The position numbers and the translations under genes are program-made. Shown piece by piece: positions 9,001 to 16,669 of a DNA stretch of 64,000 nucleotides. Under the pieces are notes generated by a model, which searched no databases, had not been told where the DNA came from, and saw nothing but the letters and a program-made list of their open reading frames with translations. Location of the stretch: assembly GCA_025055765.1 (NCBI GenBank), contig JANWWS010000007.1, positions 1-64,000 of the forward strand, in the 5' to 3' direction. Source of the stretch: Leptospiraceae bacterium. Lineage in GTDB: Bacteria; Spirochaetota; Leptospiria; Turneriellales; Turneriellaceae. The stretch's first letter is position 1. Every line of letters begins with the position of its first letter.

Positions 9001-9605
9001 AAAGTAGGTCCAAAATCTATCCGAAGTGGTAGGCTCTCCTCACTCATGGCCAATCGGTAGGAAGTACCCGTTAGGTTTTGTAGCTGCAGACCCAAGATAA
9101 CATAGCGGTTAAGTTGGTATAGGAGACCACCATCTAGGGACAGACTTTGGGCACGTTCTCTTTCATAATTTAAGTAATAAATCTTCCAGGTATGCCCTAA
9201 AGAGAACTTTTCCGAAAGTCGCACACTGTGGGAAATCCCACCAAGAAGTTCAAATACAGCAAAGCTACCCGTGACTTGACCGTACTCGTTCACAGACATA
9301 AGATCATTATAGCGTAGATAGCTTAAACCTAAAGCCAGGAAATGGTTTGGCAGGATGCTCTGTCCGTAACCCCCAAAAAAGGAGGCACCATCTTGCATGT
9401 AAAGATAACTTAGCGAAAGTTGCATAGAGGCTATATCCCGGGCCAAAACCGCTGGATTGTAAAAAATTTGGCCGATCTCCGCTTCCTTGCCCGTCCCCGC
9501 AAGAGCGGTTTGGGCTGCCGAGGGGGTTTGCTCAATAAGGAAAGCACTGCTCTGGGCCCTTAGCCAGGCTACAAAAGAGAGAAAAACAACAACGGATTTT
9601 TTCAT
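6090..9605 (-). CDS. PorV/UPF0164-like outer-membrane barrel fused to a long TPR array
   Basis: The 1171-aa product begins with a signal peptide (MKKSVVVFLSFVAWLRAQ). Residues about 20-300 look like a PorV/PorQ or UPF0164 barrel: the N-terminal YNPAVLA motif, alternating beta-strand patterns, and many Gly/aromatic pairs. From about residue 310 to the end there are about 16 tetratricopeptide-like units by eye, each of the form Y..g.y..Ai..w..vL.ldP.n..A. An outer-membrane anchor with a periplasmic or surface TPR scaffold is the natural reading. It lies immediately after the FlgD-Ig-like gene (adjacent coordinates, no gap) and is the last gene of the minus-strand operon that starts at 12228. 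PorV-type proteins chaperone or carry cargo in type IX secretion, but the TPR fusion is unusual. Its cargo, if any, is unknown. Confidence 0.8.
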   Translation of the reverse strand: MKKSVVVFLSFVAWLRAQSSAFLIEQTPSAAQTALAGTGKEAEIGQIFYNPAVLARDIASMQLSLSYLYMQDGASFFGGYGQSILPNHFLALGLSYLRYNDLMSVNEYGQVTGSFAVFELLGGISHSVRLSEKFSLGHTWKIYYLNYERERAQSLSLDGGLLYQLNRYVILGLQLQNLTGTSYRLAMSEESLPLRIDFGPTFVLWDGKFLLHYTLRHNSGIYSHMPYSFEHRISGQLMLWRKSLQLLIGNSPTGFSFGIMSEIDRYRLSFAWQPLAFETRLHAGLSLRFDTSGSSGARSANNPDEELYEFYEAMELYNAGEYKSAYDKFDRILKLNPDHKLADLYRQRCLLHLRSGNFLDEEEQKIIDMHKDLARRYESEGKFGEAIYEWRQVLEINPADAEAEPNLDRIKKKVYDKVLAFHRQGLENYRQNDLLKAIDSFAEALKLNPEYEPSKNWLAKIKQELSQEELKERERIEKLQKAEVFYNRGLSYYGRKTYEEAIKEFDEALLLNPNHENAKKYRQMALEELEAERLGLKGLEAAKSFYEKGMKNYNEEKFYEAKRDFAMALRAYPAFKEASEMIPRAEASLAQQIKPFMNEALTNYRKRKFSAAVENFNMALKLDPENKEAKEYLEKIQNEKEGAIRFHFGEGQRAYNAKDYSKAIYHLNEVVFLDEGHLEANRLLAQARDKVRAETEQLHSQALKEFEAQRYDEAIALWKRVLELDAANKVAENYIEESEKKKRQLRSKALVAEYLKRGKELYENKDFEQALGFFNKALKEDPQNAEAQEYARLCEEALGREKNQELISRLFIEGVREYKKREYEKAIAKWKEVKNLDPQNPLVDRYIAQATEAQKNRKFIDFMNGQKYYEEGKWLLAKSAFERALQENPQNTKAREMLQDTLDRIAEERNAILLEADKKMRAAQYNEAAADYLAAYRLDPSAEIQQKRENALKAQEYYEQGLRYFNSDQDIGLSIESFLKVLELNPFDKRASDYINQAKEIGKNRINNWMAQAARAEEGRDYRRAFALYRSVLEVDPANTEAKKGLSRARKELRNQAAIPYKEGKEALALKNYALAIEHFTKVLELVSDYEDAPKLLEQARQELAKKRQAAAKAQVVSPVSESENALINEGIVLYRQGKYKEAIAVWQKIPKNSEAYSKAQRYIARARLKE

Positions 9606-10373
9606 CTAACGAATTAAGACGACACGGAAAGACGTTTCATAAGAGGGTAAATCCCCCCTTAAATATCTCACCCTTAACCAAATGTAATACACCCCACTGG
9701 CAAGAGCCATGCCGCTGTCGGAGCGACCATCCCACAGGGTGGTCTCTTTACTATGGGTCTTGGCAGATACCAACTCATTTTGCCTTAGTTTTCGCACGAG
9801 CCGACCACTTGAGTCGTAGATTTCTAAAGTAAGCTGAGCATCTGCTTCTAGATCGTAGTCAATGTGTAGCTGCCCCTTACCCACAACAAAAGGATTGGGA
9901 TAGGCTATCAGACTTTGCCGACCAGTATAGTCAAGAACCACTTCTTGCACTATATTGCTGGGCATCGCGGGAAAAAGCAATAAAACTAGCATACGGCCTT
10001 CTGCCGCTGCTCTATGAGAGCTAATGTCATGACTTTGGGTTCCAGAGGCAATACTGCCCTGTAAAATGAGCTCCCCATCCCCAGCTTGCAAGCGGTAGAA
10101 TATGTTTGTTGCCCTAATGCGAAAGCTTTGCCATTTTTGACCAGGCTTCACGGTAAGGTAACGAATGGTTAAGCCTGCGTTTGGCCCTGGAGCAAGAGAA
10201 AAACCATGTGGGGCTATACTTAGCGTTGTGTTGTTTAGCTCAAAAAGAAGATTATACTTCTGTGGATTTTGAGCAATATCCCTGTCAATACGTAACTCTC
10301 CCGCGTGGGCAGCCTCTAACAAAAACAAAACCAAAGCAAAAAAAAGTTCCCTATTCCTGCCCATTGGCCACAA
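9606..10373 (-). CDS. Secreted protein with FlgD-Ig-like C-terminal domain
   Basis: The 255-aa product has a signal peptide (ATG at 10373 or, more plausibly for the hydrophobic core, at 10364). The N-terminal two thirds is beta-rich without a recognised family. Residues about 160-255 match FlgD Ig-like domains: YPNPFVVGKGQLHIDYDL, LTLEIYDSSGRLVRKL, and TLWDGRSDSGMALASGVYYIWL. Domains of this type end many exported proteins of Bacteroidetes, Fibrobacteres and spirochaetes and are related in form to type A C-terminal sorting domains. It overlaps the upstream sensor gene by 23 nt and touches the PorV-TPR gene, so all three are probably co-translated. Its pairing with a PorV-like barrel is repeated at 26-45 kb. 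Confidence 0.75.
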   Translation of the reverse strand: MWPMGRNRELFFALVLFLLEAAHAGELRIDRDIAQNPQKYNLLFELNNTTLSIAPHGFSLAPGPNAGLTIRYLTVKPGQKWQSFRIRATNIFYRLQAGDGELILQGSIASGTQSHDISSHRAAAEGRMLVLLLFPAMPSNIVQEVVLDYTGRQSLIAYPNPFVVGKGQLHIDYDLEADAQLTLEIYDSSGRLVRKLRQNELVSAKTHSKETTLWDGRSDSGMALASGVYYIWLRVRYLRGDLPSYETSFRVVLIR

Positions 10374-12228
10374 TGCCCAAGGATCCTTTTCGCTTTATTT
10401 CTTCTTGCAAGACCAGTGGTTTTCTTTTTTTCTCATAAGTGAGCATCTCAAGTGGCAAATTGTAATCAAAAAAGACATCCTCCTTTTTATTGTCGCTGGT
10501 TTGCAATATTTGCTCCAAAGAGAGATTCTCCAAATCCTCATCCTCAAAGAAGAAACTTGCTGGTTCTAAATGTTCCCTTTCCTCTTGCTCCTCTTGCTTT
10601 GGCCGAGTCGAAGGTTTGGTTAGCTCCTCATTGAGGAATTGGGAATCAATGGAGAGTAGGGTAAAATCGTCCTCCTCTGAGTGTAGGGTCATAAGGCTTC
10701 CTTTCACAAGCTCAAGACCCCCTGTCTCCAGGTTCTCCTGCAGCTCAAGCCAAAGGTTAGGCAAGTCATCCAAACTTTTGTTAAATTCGTCAACTATTTC
10801 ACGGCTTTGTTCACTTGTAAGAGAAACTGGCTCTGAAAGCTCCCCAAAAGTTAGATCGGATGGCAAATCAGCAAATAGCTCTTTGTCGGGCTCATCCGAC
10901 AATTCCGGAAAGTGTATTTCTCTATCGCTTTCGTTTTTAAAATCTTGGCTTATCTCGCCTGTCTCCGTACTTGTGGAATTAGGAAAGGGAAGATCAATCT
11001 CCCTGACCACTTTAATGGCAGAGAGTTCGGCATTTTCCTTTTCTAACACCACAGGCTCTTTAGATTCTTTTCCTACAGAAATAGTTTTTTCCACAGGCCT
11101 TGAGCGATAGGAACTCCTGAGAAAAGCCAGGAAATCGCTTTGAAACTTTGCTAAAAACTCCAAACTTTGAGTCTGCCTCTTTTGCATCTGCAACATGGAT
11201 TCGCCTACAAGCCTTAAAGCCTCTTGATTGATTTGGATCGCCTGGCGCAGACCTTCCTCAAGATAGGCTTTTTCTTGAAAAACCCGTTTTGTCAACCAAA
11301 GATCCTTAAGGCGCATTGCTTGGCGATAAAAAAGATAACCTAAAAACAATAGAGCAATATAAATGATCAAATAATAGAAATAATAATACCAGGCAACAGC
11401 CTCATAGACCACCACCACATAAAACCCATCGATGAGTTCAGCTAATTTCCGGTAGCCGTCTTGGCGTCCATGCAAAACTCCCCGGTAGCGCAGATTCGTC
11501 CCTTCGCGAAAAAAGAACTTCGATAACACCTCTCCTCTCGGTCTTGTCCCAACCAAATGGTTTGACTCGTTAAGCAAAAATACCTGATAACCGGCACGGT
11601 TAGCACTTGCCATGAGAATAACGGAAGCCCGATTCCAAATAATTTCAACCATCCCTAGTAACTTCCCGTCCACCTCGACAGCCGTACGAAATCCGTGTGC
11701 GGAGACACCCTCTCCTTTAAGCTCTTTGAGTTTTTCTGACTCAAAATTCTTGGCCGAGTACAAAATGCCACCTTGAGAATCTAAAATGCGCACCGCCTGC
11801 ACAGCACCATAGTTTTCCAGCTGGGAGAGAAATTCGTATTTATATACATCAGCAAAGCGCCCCTTGGGATCCCCAAGCCAGAGTTTCAACGAGGTATCAC
11901 GAGAAAGAAATTTCTGGATTTCCTGGGCCTGAAGCTGCCATTGCTGCACGCTTTGAAGAATTTCCCGCAAAAGCTTTCGCCCCCCCATATACCCCTTTTC
12001 CCGAGTTAAAATGTCCAATAAATCATGAATGCTGAAGAAGAGAGAGGGTGCTTTTACTTCAAAAAAAAATGGTCTTGTGTTTTTCCGAACAACCTCCCCC
12101 GTATAGTATTCAAAGACTGCAGGGAGAATCCGGCGGTGGGCAGCCTCTATATAAAAAATAGCCGTTAGAGCTATGCTTACCGTATAAAAAGCACTTTTAC
12201 GCAAGTATTTCTTGGTGCGGTAGAGCAT
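10351..12228 (-). CDS. Two-TM membrane sensor-like protein with no visible output domain
   Basis: The 625-aa product has an N-terminal membrane segment (about 13-30), a large outside domain of about 260 residues, and a second membrane segment rich in Tyr and Ile (about 283-305). The outside region contains [15 protein letters not shown] and [13 protein letters not shown], features of a Cache/PAS-like sensor fold. The inside part begins with a helical, coiled-coil-like stretch and then becomes a long, acidic, low-complexity tail rich in Glu, Ser and Leu. I see no HAMP, kinase, cyclase or methyl-accepting motif. It may act by protein contact, or act on the two downstream envelope genes. It is the first gene of the operon and has a promoter-like sequence upstream. 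Confidence 0.65.
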   Translation of the reverse strand: MLYRTKKYLRKSAFYTVSIALTAIFYIEAAHRRILPAVFEYYTGEVVRKNTRPFFFEVKAPSLFFSIHDLLDILTREKGYMGGRKLLREILQSVQQWQLQAQEIQKFLSRDTSLKLWLGDPKGRFADVYKYEFLSQLENYGAVQAVRILDSQGGILYSAKNFESEKLKELKGEGVSAHGFRTAVEVDGKLLGMVEIIWNRASVILMASANRAGYQVFLLNESNHLVGTRPRGEVLSKFFFREGTNLRYRGVLHGRQDGYRKLAELIDGFYVVVVYEAVAWYYYFYYLIIYIALLFLGYLFYRQAMRLKDLWLTKRVFQEKAYLEEGLRQAIQINQEALRLVGESMLQMQKRQTQSLEFLAKFQSDFLAFLRSSYRSRPVEKTISVGKESKEPVVLEKENAELSAIKVVREIDLPFPNSTSTETGEISQDFKNESDREIHFPELSDEPDKELFADLPSDLTFGELSEPVSLTSEQSREIVDEFNKSLDDLPNLWLELQENLETGGLELVKGSLMTLHSEEDDFTLLSIDSQFLNEELTKPSTRPKQEEQEEREHLEPASFFFEDEDLENLSLEQILQTSDNKKEDVFFDYNLPLEMLTYEKKRKPLVLQEEIKRKGSLGIVANGQE

Positions 12229-12266
12229 TTTTTACTTTATCGACCCCCCTCTTGGCTATTTTTACA

Positions 12267-12294
12267 CGTATAAACTAAGTAAAATTATTGTCAA
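12267..12294 (-). promoter_or_regulatory. Likely promoter of the sensor / FlgD-like / PorV-TPR operon
   Basis: Read on the minus strand, TTGACA (12294-12289) is a perfect -35 box, followed after 16 nt by TATACG (12272-12267). The start codon at 12228 is about 39 nt further. The region between this gene and nadA is only 94 nt, so the nadA promoter must overlap it. Confidence 0.5.
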
Positions 12295-12322
12295 CCCAGC
12301 TTTGCTAACATTTATTTATACC

Positions 12323-13318
12323 ATGGGGGCTCTAGAGCTCACCACAGCCCAAAGAAAAGAAACAGTTAGAAAGCTTCTAGAAGAATACCATGTCCCAAGC
12401 CAGGAAATAGAAGAGAGCCTAAGGTTAATTGAAGAAATTGCAGAGCTAAAAGCCCAAAAAAATGCCATTGCCCTTGGTCACAACTACATGACCCCTGATG
12501 TATTTTACGGGGTCTCTGATTATACAGGTGACTCACTCGAGCTTTCACGCATTGCTGCCCAGGCAAAGGCAAATATTCTGCTCTTTAATGGCGTGCATTT
12601 TATGGCAGAGACAGCTAAAATTCTCTCCCCCGAAAAAAAGGTTCTCATTGCTGATTTAGATGCAGGCTGCTCCCTTGCCGAAAGCATAACAGCCGATGAT
12701 GTCCGCAAATTGCGAGAACAATACCCTGGAATACCCATTGTAAGCTACATCAACTGCAGCGCCGAAGTTAAAGCTGAGGTCGATGTTATTTGCACCAGCT
12801 CTAACGCTGTGAGGATCGTTGAGTCACTCCCCTCAGATACAGTGGTACTTATTCCCGATGTTTACTTAGCGGGCAATGTTCAGAAAAAAACCCAAAAGAA
12901 AATCATACCCTGGCATGGCAAATGTATGGTTCACGAGTTATATTCTGTTGTGGATGTGCACATCACACGTAGGTATTTCCCCGAGGCCACTATTTTGGCC
13001 CACCCCGAGTGCAAAAAGGAAGTAGCCGCCCTTGTGGACTTTGTCGGAAGCACATCCCAGATGATCCAATACCTAAAGGAACACAAGCCCAAACAAGCTT
13101 TATTGCTAACCGAATGCTCCATGACAAGCAATCTACGAAAAGAAATTCCCGAGGTACAATTCATTTCTATGTGTCAAAACTGCCCCCATATGAAGAAAAT
13201 TACCCTTAGGAAGATTCGGGATACTCTACTTTATGAAAAAAACGAGGTCGATGTCAGCGAGCCCACGCGCAGCCGCGCGCGTAAGGCCTTAGAGCGTATG
13301 CTTGAGCTCAGCCGTTAA
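12323..13318 (+). CDS. nadA: Quinolinate synthase A
   Basis: NadA condenses iminoaspartate with dihydroxyacetone phosphate to make quinolinate, the NAD precursor, using an oxygen-sensitive [4Fe-4S] cluster. The product has the family motifs [34 protein letters not shown] and [12 protein letters not shown]. The three expected cluster Cys are in DAGCS, the CTSSNA/HPEC region and [10 protein letters not shown] chose the ATG at 12323 (331 aa). The frame remains open 21 nt further to a TTG, but that part overlaps promoter-like sequence. No clear ribosome binding site precedes either start. nadB and nadC are not in the window. tRNA-Arg follows on the other strand. Confidence 0.93.
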   Translation: MGALELTTAQRKETVRKLLEEYHVPSQEIEESLRLIEEIAELKAQKNAIALGHNYMTPDVFYGVSDYTGDSLELSRIAAQAKANILLFNGVHFMAETAKILSPEKKVLIADLDAGCSLAESITADDVRKLREQYPGIPIVSYINCSAEVKAEVDVICTSSNAVRIVESLPSDTVVLIPDVYLAGNVQKKTQKKIIPWHGKCMVHELYSVVDVHITRRYFPEATILAHPECKKEVAALVDFVGSTSQMIQYLKEHKPKQALLLTECSMTSNLRKEIPEVQFISMCQNCPHMKKITLRKIRDTLLYEKNEVDVSEPTRSRARKALERMLELSR

Positions 13319-13325
13319 ACTTTTA

Positions 13326-13399
13326 CGCGCCCGGAAGGAGTCGAACCTCCGACCTCATGGTTCGTAGCCATGCGCTCTATCCAACTGAGCTACGGGCGC
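13326..13399 (-). tRNA. tRNA-Arg (anticodon ACG)
   Basis: The minus strand gives acceptor GCGCCCG/CGGGCGC, D-arm GCTC/GAGC, anticodon stem CATGG/CCATG with loop CTACGAA giving anticodon ACG, and a T-arm GGAGG/CCTTC with one G-U pair around TTCGACT. The discriminator is G and CCA is not encoded. It lies between nadA and pfkA. Confidence 0.93.
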
Positions 13400-13439
13400 C
13401 TGTGCCCCTCTGGCAAGAAAAGTAAGTTTGTAAAGTTTT

Positions 13440-14405
13440 TTACTGGGCACAGATGCGTACAAGCTGAACCATCTCTGGATCTACGGTGCGCACCCCACTT
13501 ACCGCCTCGGCAAGATAGGCGGGGACAATCTGTCCCCCTTTCATAGCAGTAAAGACGCGCGTCATTTGGTTTTTTATAAATTTTACGGCAGCATCTCCCA
13601 TGCGCGAGCCCCAAACCCTATCATAGGCACTAGGATTACCCCCTCTTTGAATATGACCTAATACCGAAACCCTAATGGGAAGCCCTGTCCGCTGCATAAC
13701 TATCTCTGCTATCTTAAACGCCCCTCCCGCCTCATCGCCTTCGGCTACTACCACTATGCCAAAACGCTTGCCCTTACGACGACCTTCCTCAAGACGTTGA
13801 ATAAAGACATCAATATTTGTCTTTTCTTCCGGAATAAGCACATCTTCAGCCCCACAGGAAAGCGCTGTCGAAAGAGCTATTTGGCCTGATTTTCGACCCA
13901 TTACCTCTACAAAAAAAATCCGACCATGAGAAAGAGCAGTGTCTCGAATTTTATCAATGGCAGCAACCGCCGTACCTACTGCAGTGTCAAAACCAATCGT
14001 GTACTCGGTACCAGGGATGTCATTGTCGATTGTGCCTGGAATTCCAATAACTTGTCCTTTGTAAAACTCCGAGAGGGCTAAAAGCCCACGAAAACTGCCA
14101 TCCCCACCAATTACGCACAGGGCATCTATTTTATGTTGGTGTAAAATCTCAGCCGCTTTTTTTTGGCCTTCTTCACGAAAAAACTCCTCACAGCGCGCAG
14201 TGCCAAGAAAAGTGCCCCCTTGGTTAATTATTAGACCAACGTCACGTGATTCAAGCTGTTTAATTTCTCCATTTAAAAGACCTTGATATCCTCTAAAGAT
14301 ACCAAAAACCTCATTTTTTTCCCATAAGGAGCGCCGCACGAAGGCCCGAATACAAGCGTTCATGCCCGGGGCGTCTCCCCCGGAAGTGAGAATGGCCACC
14401 CTCAT
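13440..14405 (-). CDS. pfkA: ATP-dependent 6-phosphofructokinase
   Basis: The enzyme phosphorylates fructose 6-phosphate in glycolysis. The 321-aa length is that of the bacterial PfkA group. Motifs seen are the N-terminal ILTSGGDAPGMNACIRA, the nucleotide loop VIGGDGSFRG, the catalytic PGTIDNDIPGTEYTIGFDTA, VEVMGRKSGQIAL and the effector/substrate segment LGHIQRGGNPSAYDR. The Gly in GGDGS, rather than Asp, is the known marker of ATP over pyrophosphate use. It starts 2 nt after the peroxiredoxin gene and is probably co-transcribed with it. Confidence 0.95.
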   Translation of the reverse strand: MRVAILTSGGDAPGMNACIRAFVRRSLWEKNEVFGIFRGYQGLLNGEIKQLESRDVGLIINQGGTFLGTARCEEFFREEGQKKAAEILHQHKIDALCVIGGDGSFRGLLALSEFYKGQVIGIPGTIDNDIPGTEYTIGFDTAVGTAVAAIDKIRDTALSHGRIFFVEVMGRKSGQIALSTALSCGAEDVLIPEEKTNIDVFIQRLEEGRRKGKRFGIVVVAEGDEAGGAFKIAEIVMQRTGLPIRVSVLGHIQRGGNPSAYDRVWGSRMGDAAVKFIKNQMTRVFTAMKGGQIVPAYLAEAVSGVRTVDPEMVQLVRICAQ

Positions 14406-14407
14406 GG

Positions 14408-14902
14408 CTATTTCTCCCTGCTGTCAAGGTACTCCAAAATTTCTTCTGCATGATTTTTCACCTTCACTTTTGGGAACACCTTTACAATTTTCCCACCATC
14501 AACAATAAAGGTGGTTCTCTCAATCCCCATGTAAGTTTTCCCATACATTTTTTTTTCGACCCACACACCAAAGGCTTCACAGATCTCCCCACTCTCATCT
14601 ACCAGTAGAGGAAAGTTTAAGGAGTGCTTGCTCATGAACTTACAATGACTTTCCACACCATCGCGACTAACCCCAATAATTTTCACTCCTCGTTTTTCAA
14701 ATTCAGAGTATTTGTCCCGAAAGCCCAAGGCCTCTGTTGTGCATCCAGGAGTGTCATCTTTGGGGTAAAAATAAAGCACGAGAGTATTTTTTTGTGCAAG
14801 CTCTCCTAGGCTAACCTTTTTCCCATGCTTTGCAGATACATCCTCGGGGGTTACAAGAATACCTTTTAGTTTTGTTGGCAACTTACTCCCTTCGGATAAC
14901 AT
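14408..14902 (-). CDS. bcp: Thioredoxin-dependent peroxiredoxin, Bcp/PrxQ type
   Basis: The product reduces hydroperoxides in the cytoplasm. The peroxidatic Cys is in YPKDDTPGCTTEALGFRD. In many Bcp proteins the resolving Cys is five residues later, but here that position is Leu, so it is either a 1-Cys type or uses the later Cys in GEICEAFG. I chose the ATG at 14902 (164 aa: MLSEGSKLPTKLKG). The frame is open to 15016, but that would run past the start of the divergent gene and adds 38 unfamiliar residues. The gene is followed 2 nt later by pfkA. Confidence 0.85.
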   Translation of the reverse strand: MLSEGSKLPTKLKGILVTPEDVSAKHGKKVSLGELAQKNTLVLYFYPKDDTPGCTTEALGFRDKYSEFEKRGVKIIGVSRDGVESHCKFMSKHSLNFPLLVDESGEICEAFGVWVEKKMYGKTYMGIERTTFIVDGGKIVKVFPKVKVKNHAEEILEYLDSREK

Positions 14903-15009
14903 ATCGCCAAAAGTAGCATAATTTTGGCACTCTGGCAAAAAAATGGTTTTGACAGCATAGCTAGCTACAAAATAACCAGCAATGATTTTCCCATATAAAA
15001 GGTTCTCAT

Positions 15010-16665
15010 ATGACAAAAAAATGGATCCTTAGTTTCGTATTAGCTTTTTACTTTAACCTCTATGGTTTTAATCCAGCTGATTACGCACCAGCCGAAAATG
15101 AAATTTATGGAGAAATCGCACCTTTAGAAGTGGCTACCGAGCAAATTAAGGGCTTTCTTGTAGAGTTAACAGGTGCTGCGTTATTTGAAACACTCCAAGC
15201 ACAACTGAGCCTGCGCCTTGGCTTTGATCTCTTTAATCATGAAGAACTTACTAATATGGGTTTCGACATCAAAACCCCCTGGGGTTTTAGTGGTTCCTGG
15301 GGAAAAGAGCCATCCTTTAGCTTATACATCCCCACGAAAGATTCACTGAAACTCTACCAGATCCTAAGAAATTTAGCTGAGCAAGAAGCTAACTCCCAGC
15401 ACTCATCGCAAAAGTTGACTACCGATGAAGAATTCCAAGACATGGAGGAAGGCAATCCAAGCGCGTTTTCCAAATTGCCAAAAGAATTTCAAGAAATCAA
15501 AGTTAATGAGCTTTTCACGTTAAAAGAAGGCAACCAAATAGCTTATGTAGCCAGAACAAACAAATTTGTCTTTGTCTCAAACGAACCACAATTTTCCGAA
15601 AGCAAACTTCAGCCCGCAGCAAAACCTATCTCTAGCGAAAGCTATTATGCTACTCTAAAGGAATACTACAGGCGCAAAAACGGGGGAAAAATTCCTTTGG
15701 GATCTCTCTACTTGCACCCCTCTACGTTGCGCCGCATTGAGGAACAGAATTTCCCTATTTATGGCGAAGCCCTTTCCCAAGCTTTGTTGGAAGAAATGGA
15801 AAAAAATATAGAGGGAATAGGAGGTTTCTGGGGATTTGAAAGCAAAAAAACGATTCTGTCTTTTGCCTACTTATATCGAAAAGGATACCTCCGAGATAAG
15901 AATTTCCTGTTAGCCCGTATCTTGCAAACCACAGGGCAAAAAATAACTTTGCAATTTTTTCCTGAACTTCCTGTTCTTTACCTGGCACTAAATATTAATC
16001 TCCCTCCCCTCATAGATTTTATGATAGAAAAGGACCCTCAACTAAGAGATAACTTGAAAACCACTCGGGACAAGCTGGCTCAAGATTTTCCATGGGACAT
16101 AGCGAAAGACCTTTTAAGAGCTTTTAGCGGAAATATAGCAGCACTTGTTGCGAAATTACCACCAGAAAAAAACTTGCGGGACTATGAAGCCTGGGTATGG
16201 TATGCCAACTTCGGAATAATACCTGAAAAAAAGGCGGTCCTAAAAGATTTTCTTGATGCCTTAGTTCGCACAAGAAAACGTCAAAAAAACCCTGAGTTTA
16301 GCGTAAGCTTGCGCAAAGTTCAAGGCCAAGAACTCTACATCCTATCTTATACCCCCCAAAAAGGTAAAGCTATGAGAATCTACCTCCTCTTTAGCGGTAA
16401 TGAAATTCTGCTTTCAGGTAATGAAAATATAGGAAAAATCCCCACAGGATCAAAACACCTTGTGCGAGAAATTACGGGCTACGAAAATCCAAATGCCTTT
16501 TTTTATGTGAATTTAAGTGCCATCATTGACTTCCTTGCAAAAAGTAACATGAAGGCCTTTATACTACCCTACCTACCTTACTTAAGATCATTTTCGTCTC
16601 TCCACATGGTATCAGGAAGCGAAACAGACATTACCTTTTCTGATTTTGTAATTCGCTTGAAGTAA
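15010..16665 (+). CDS. Exported protein of unknown function
   Basis: I do not recognise the family firmly. The 551-aa product starts with a clear signal peptide (KKWILSFVLAFYFNLYGF). The mature part is mixed alpha/beta and begins ADYAPAENEIYGEIAP. Repeated features are short strand-turn segments with Gly and Lys, such as GFSGSWGKEPSFSLYIPTKDSLKLY and ALVAKLPPEKNLRDYEAWVWYANF. The layout recalls the exported DUF3352-like proteins, but this is a weak impression. It is followed 4 nt after its stop by the SpoIIE phosphatase gene, suggesting a two-gene operon. Confidence 0.7.
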   Translation: MTKKWILSFVLAFYFNLYGFNPADYAPAENEIYGEIAPLEVATEQIKGFLVELTGAALFETLQAQLSLRLGFDLFNHEELTNMGFDIKTPWGFSGSWGKEPSFSLYIPTKDSLKLYQILRNLAEQEANSQHSSQKLTTDEEFQDMEEGNPSAFSKLPKEFQEIKVNELFTLKEGNQIAYVARTNKFVFVSNEPQFSESKLQPAAKPISSESYYATLKEYYRRKNGGKIPLGSLYLHPSTLRRIEEQNFPIYGEALSQALLEEMEKNIEGIGGFWGFESKKTILSFAYLYRKGYLRDKNFLLARILQTTGQKITLQFFPELPVLYLALNINLPPLIDFMIEKDPQLRDNLKTTRDKLAQDFPWDIAKDLLRAFSGNIAALVAKLPPEKNLRDYEAWVWYANFGIIPEKKAVLKDFLDALVRTRKRQKNPEFSVSLRKVQGQELYILSYTPQKGKAMRIYLLFSGNEILLSGNENIGKIPTGSKHLVREITGYENPNAFFYVNLSAIIDFLAKSNMKAFILPYLPYLRSFSSLHMVSGSETDITFSDFVIRLK

Positions 16666-16669
16666 GCCT

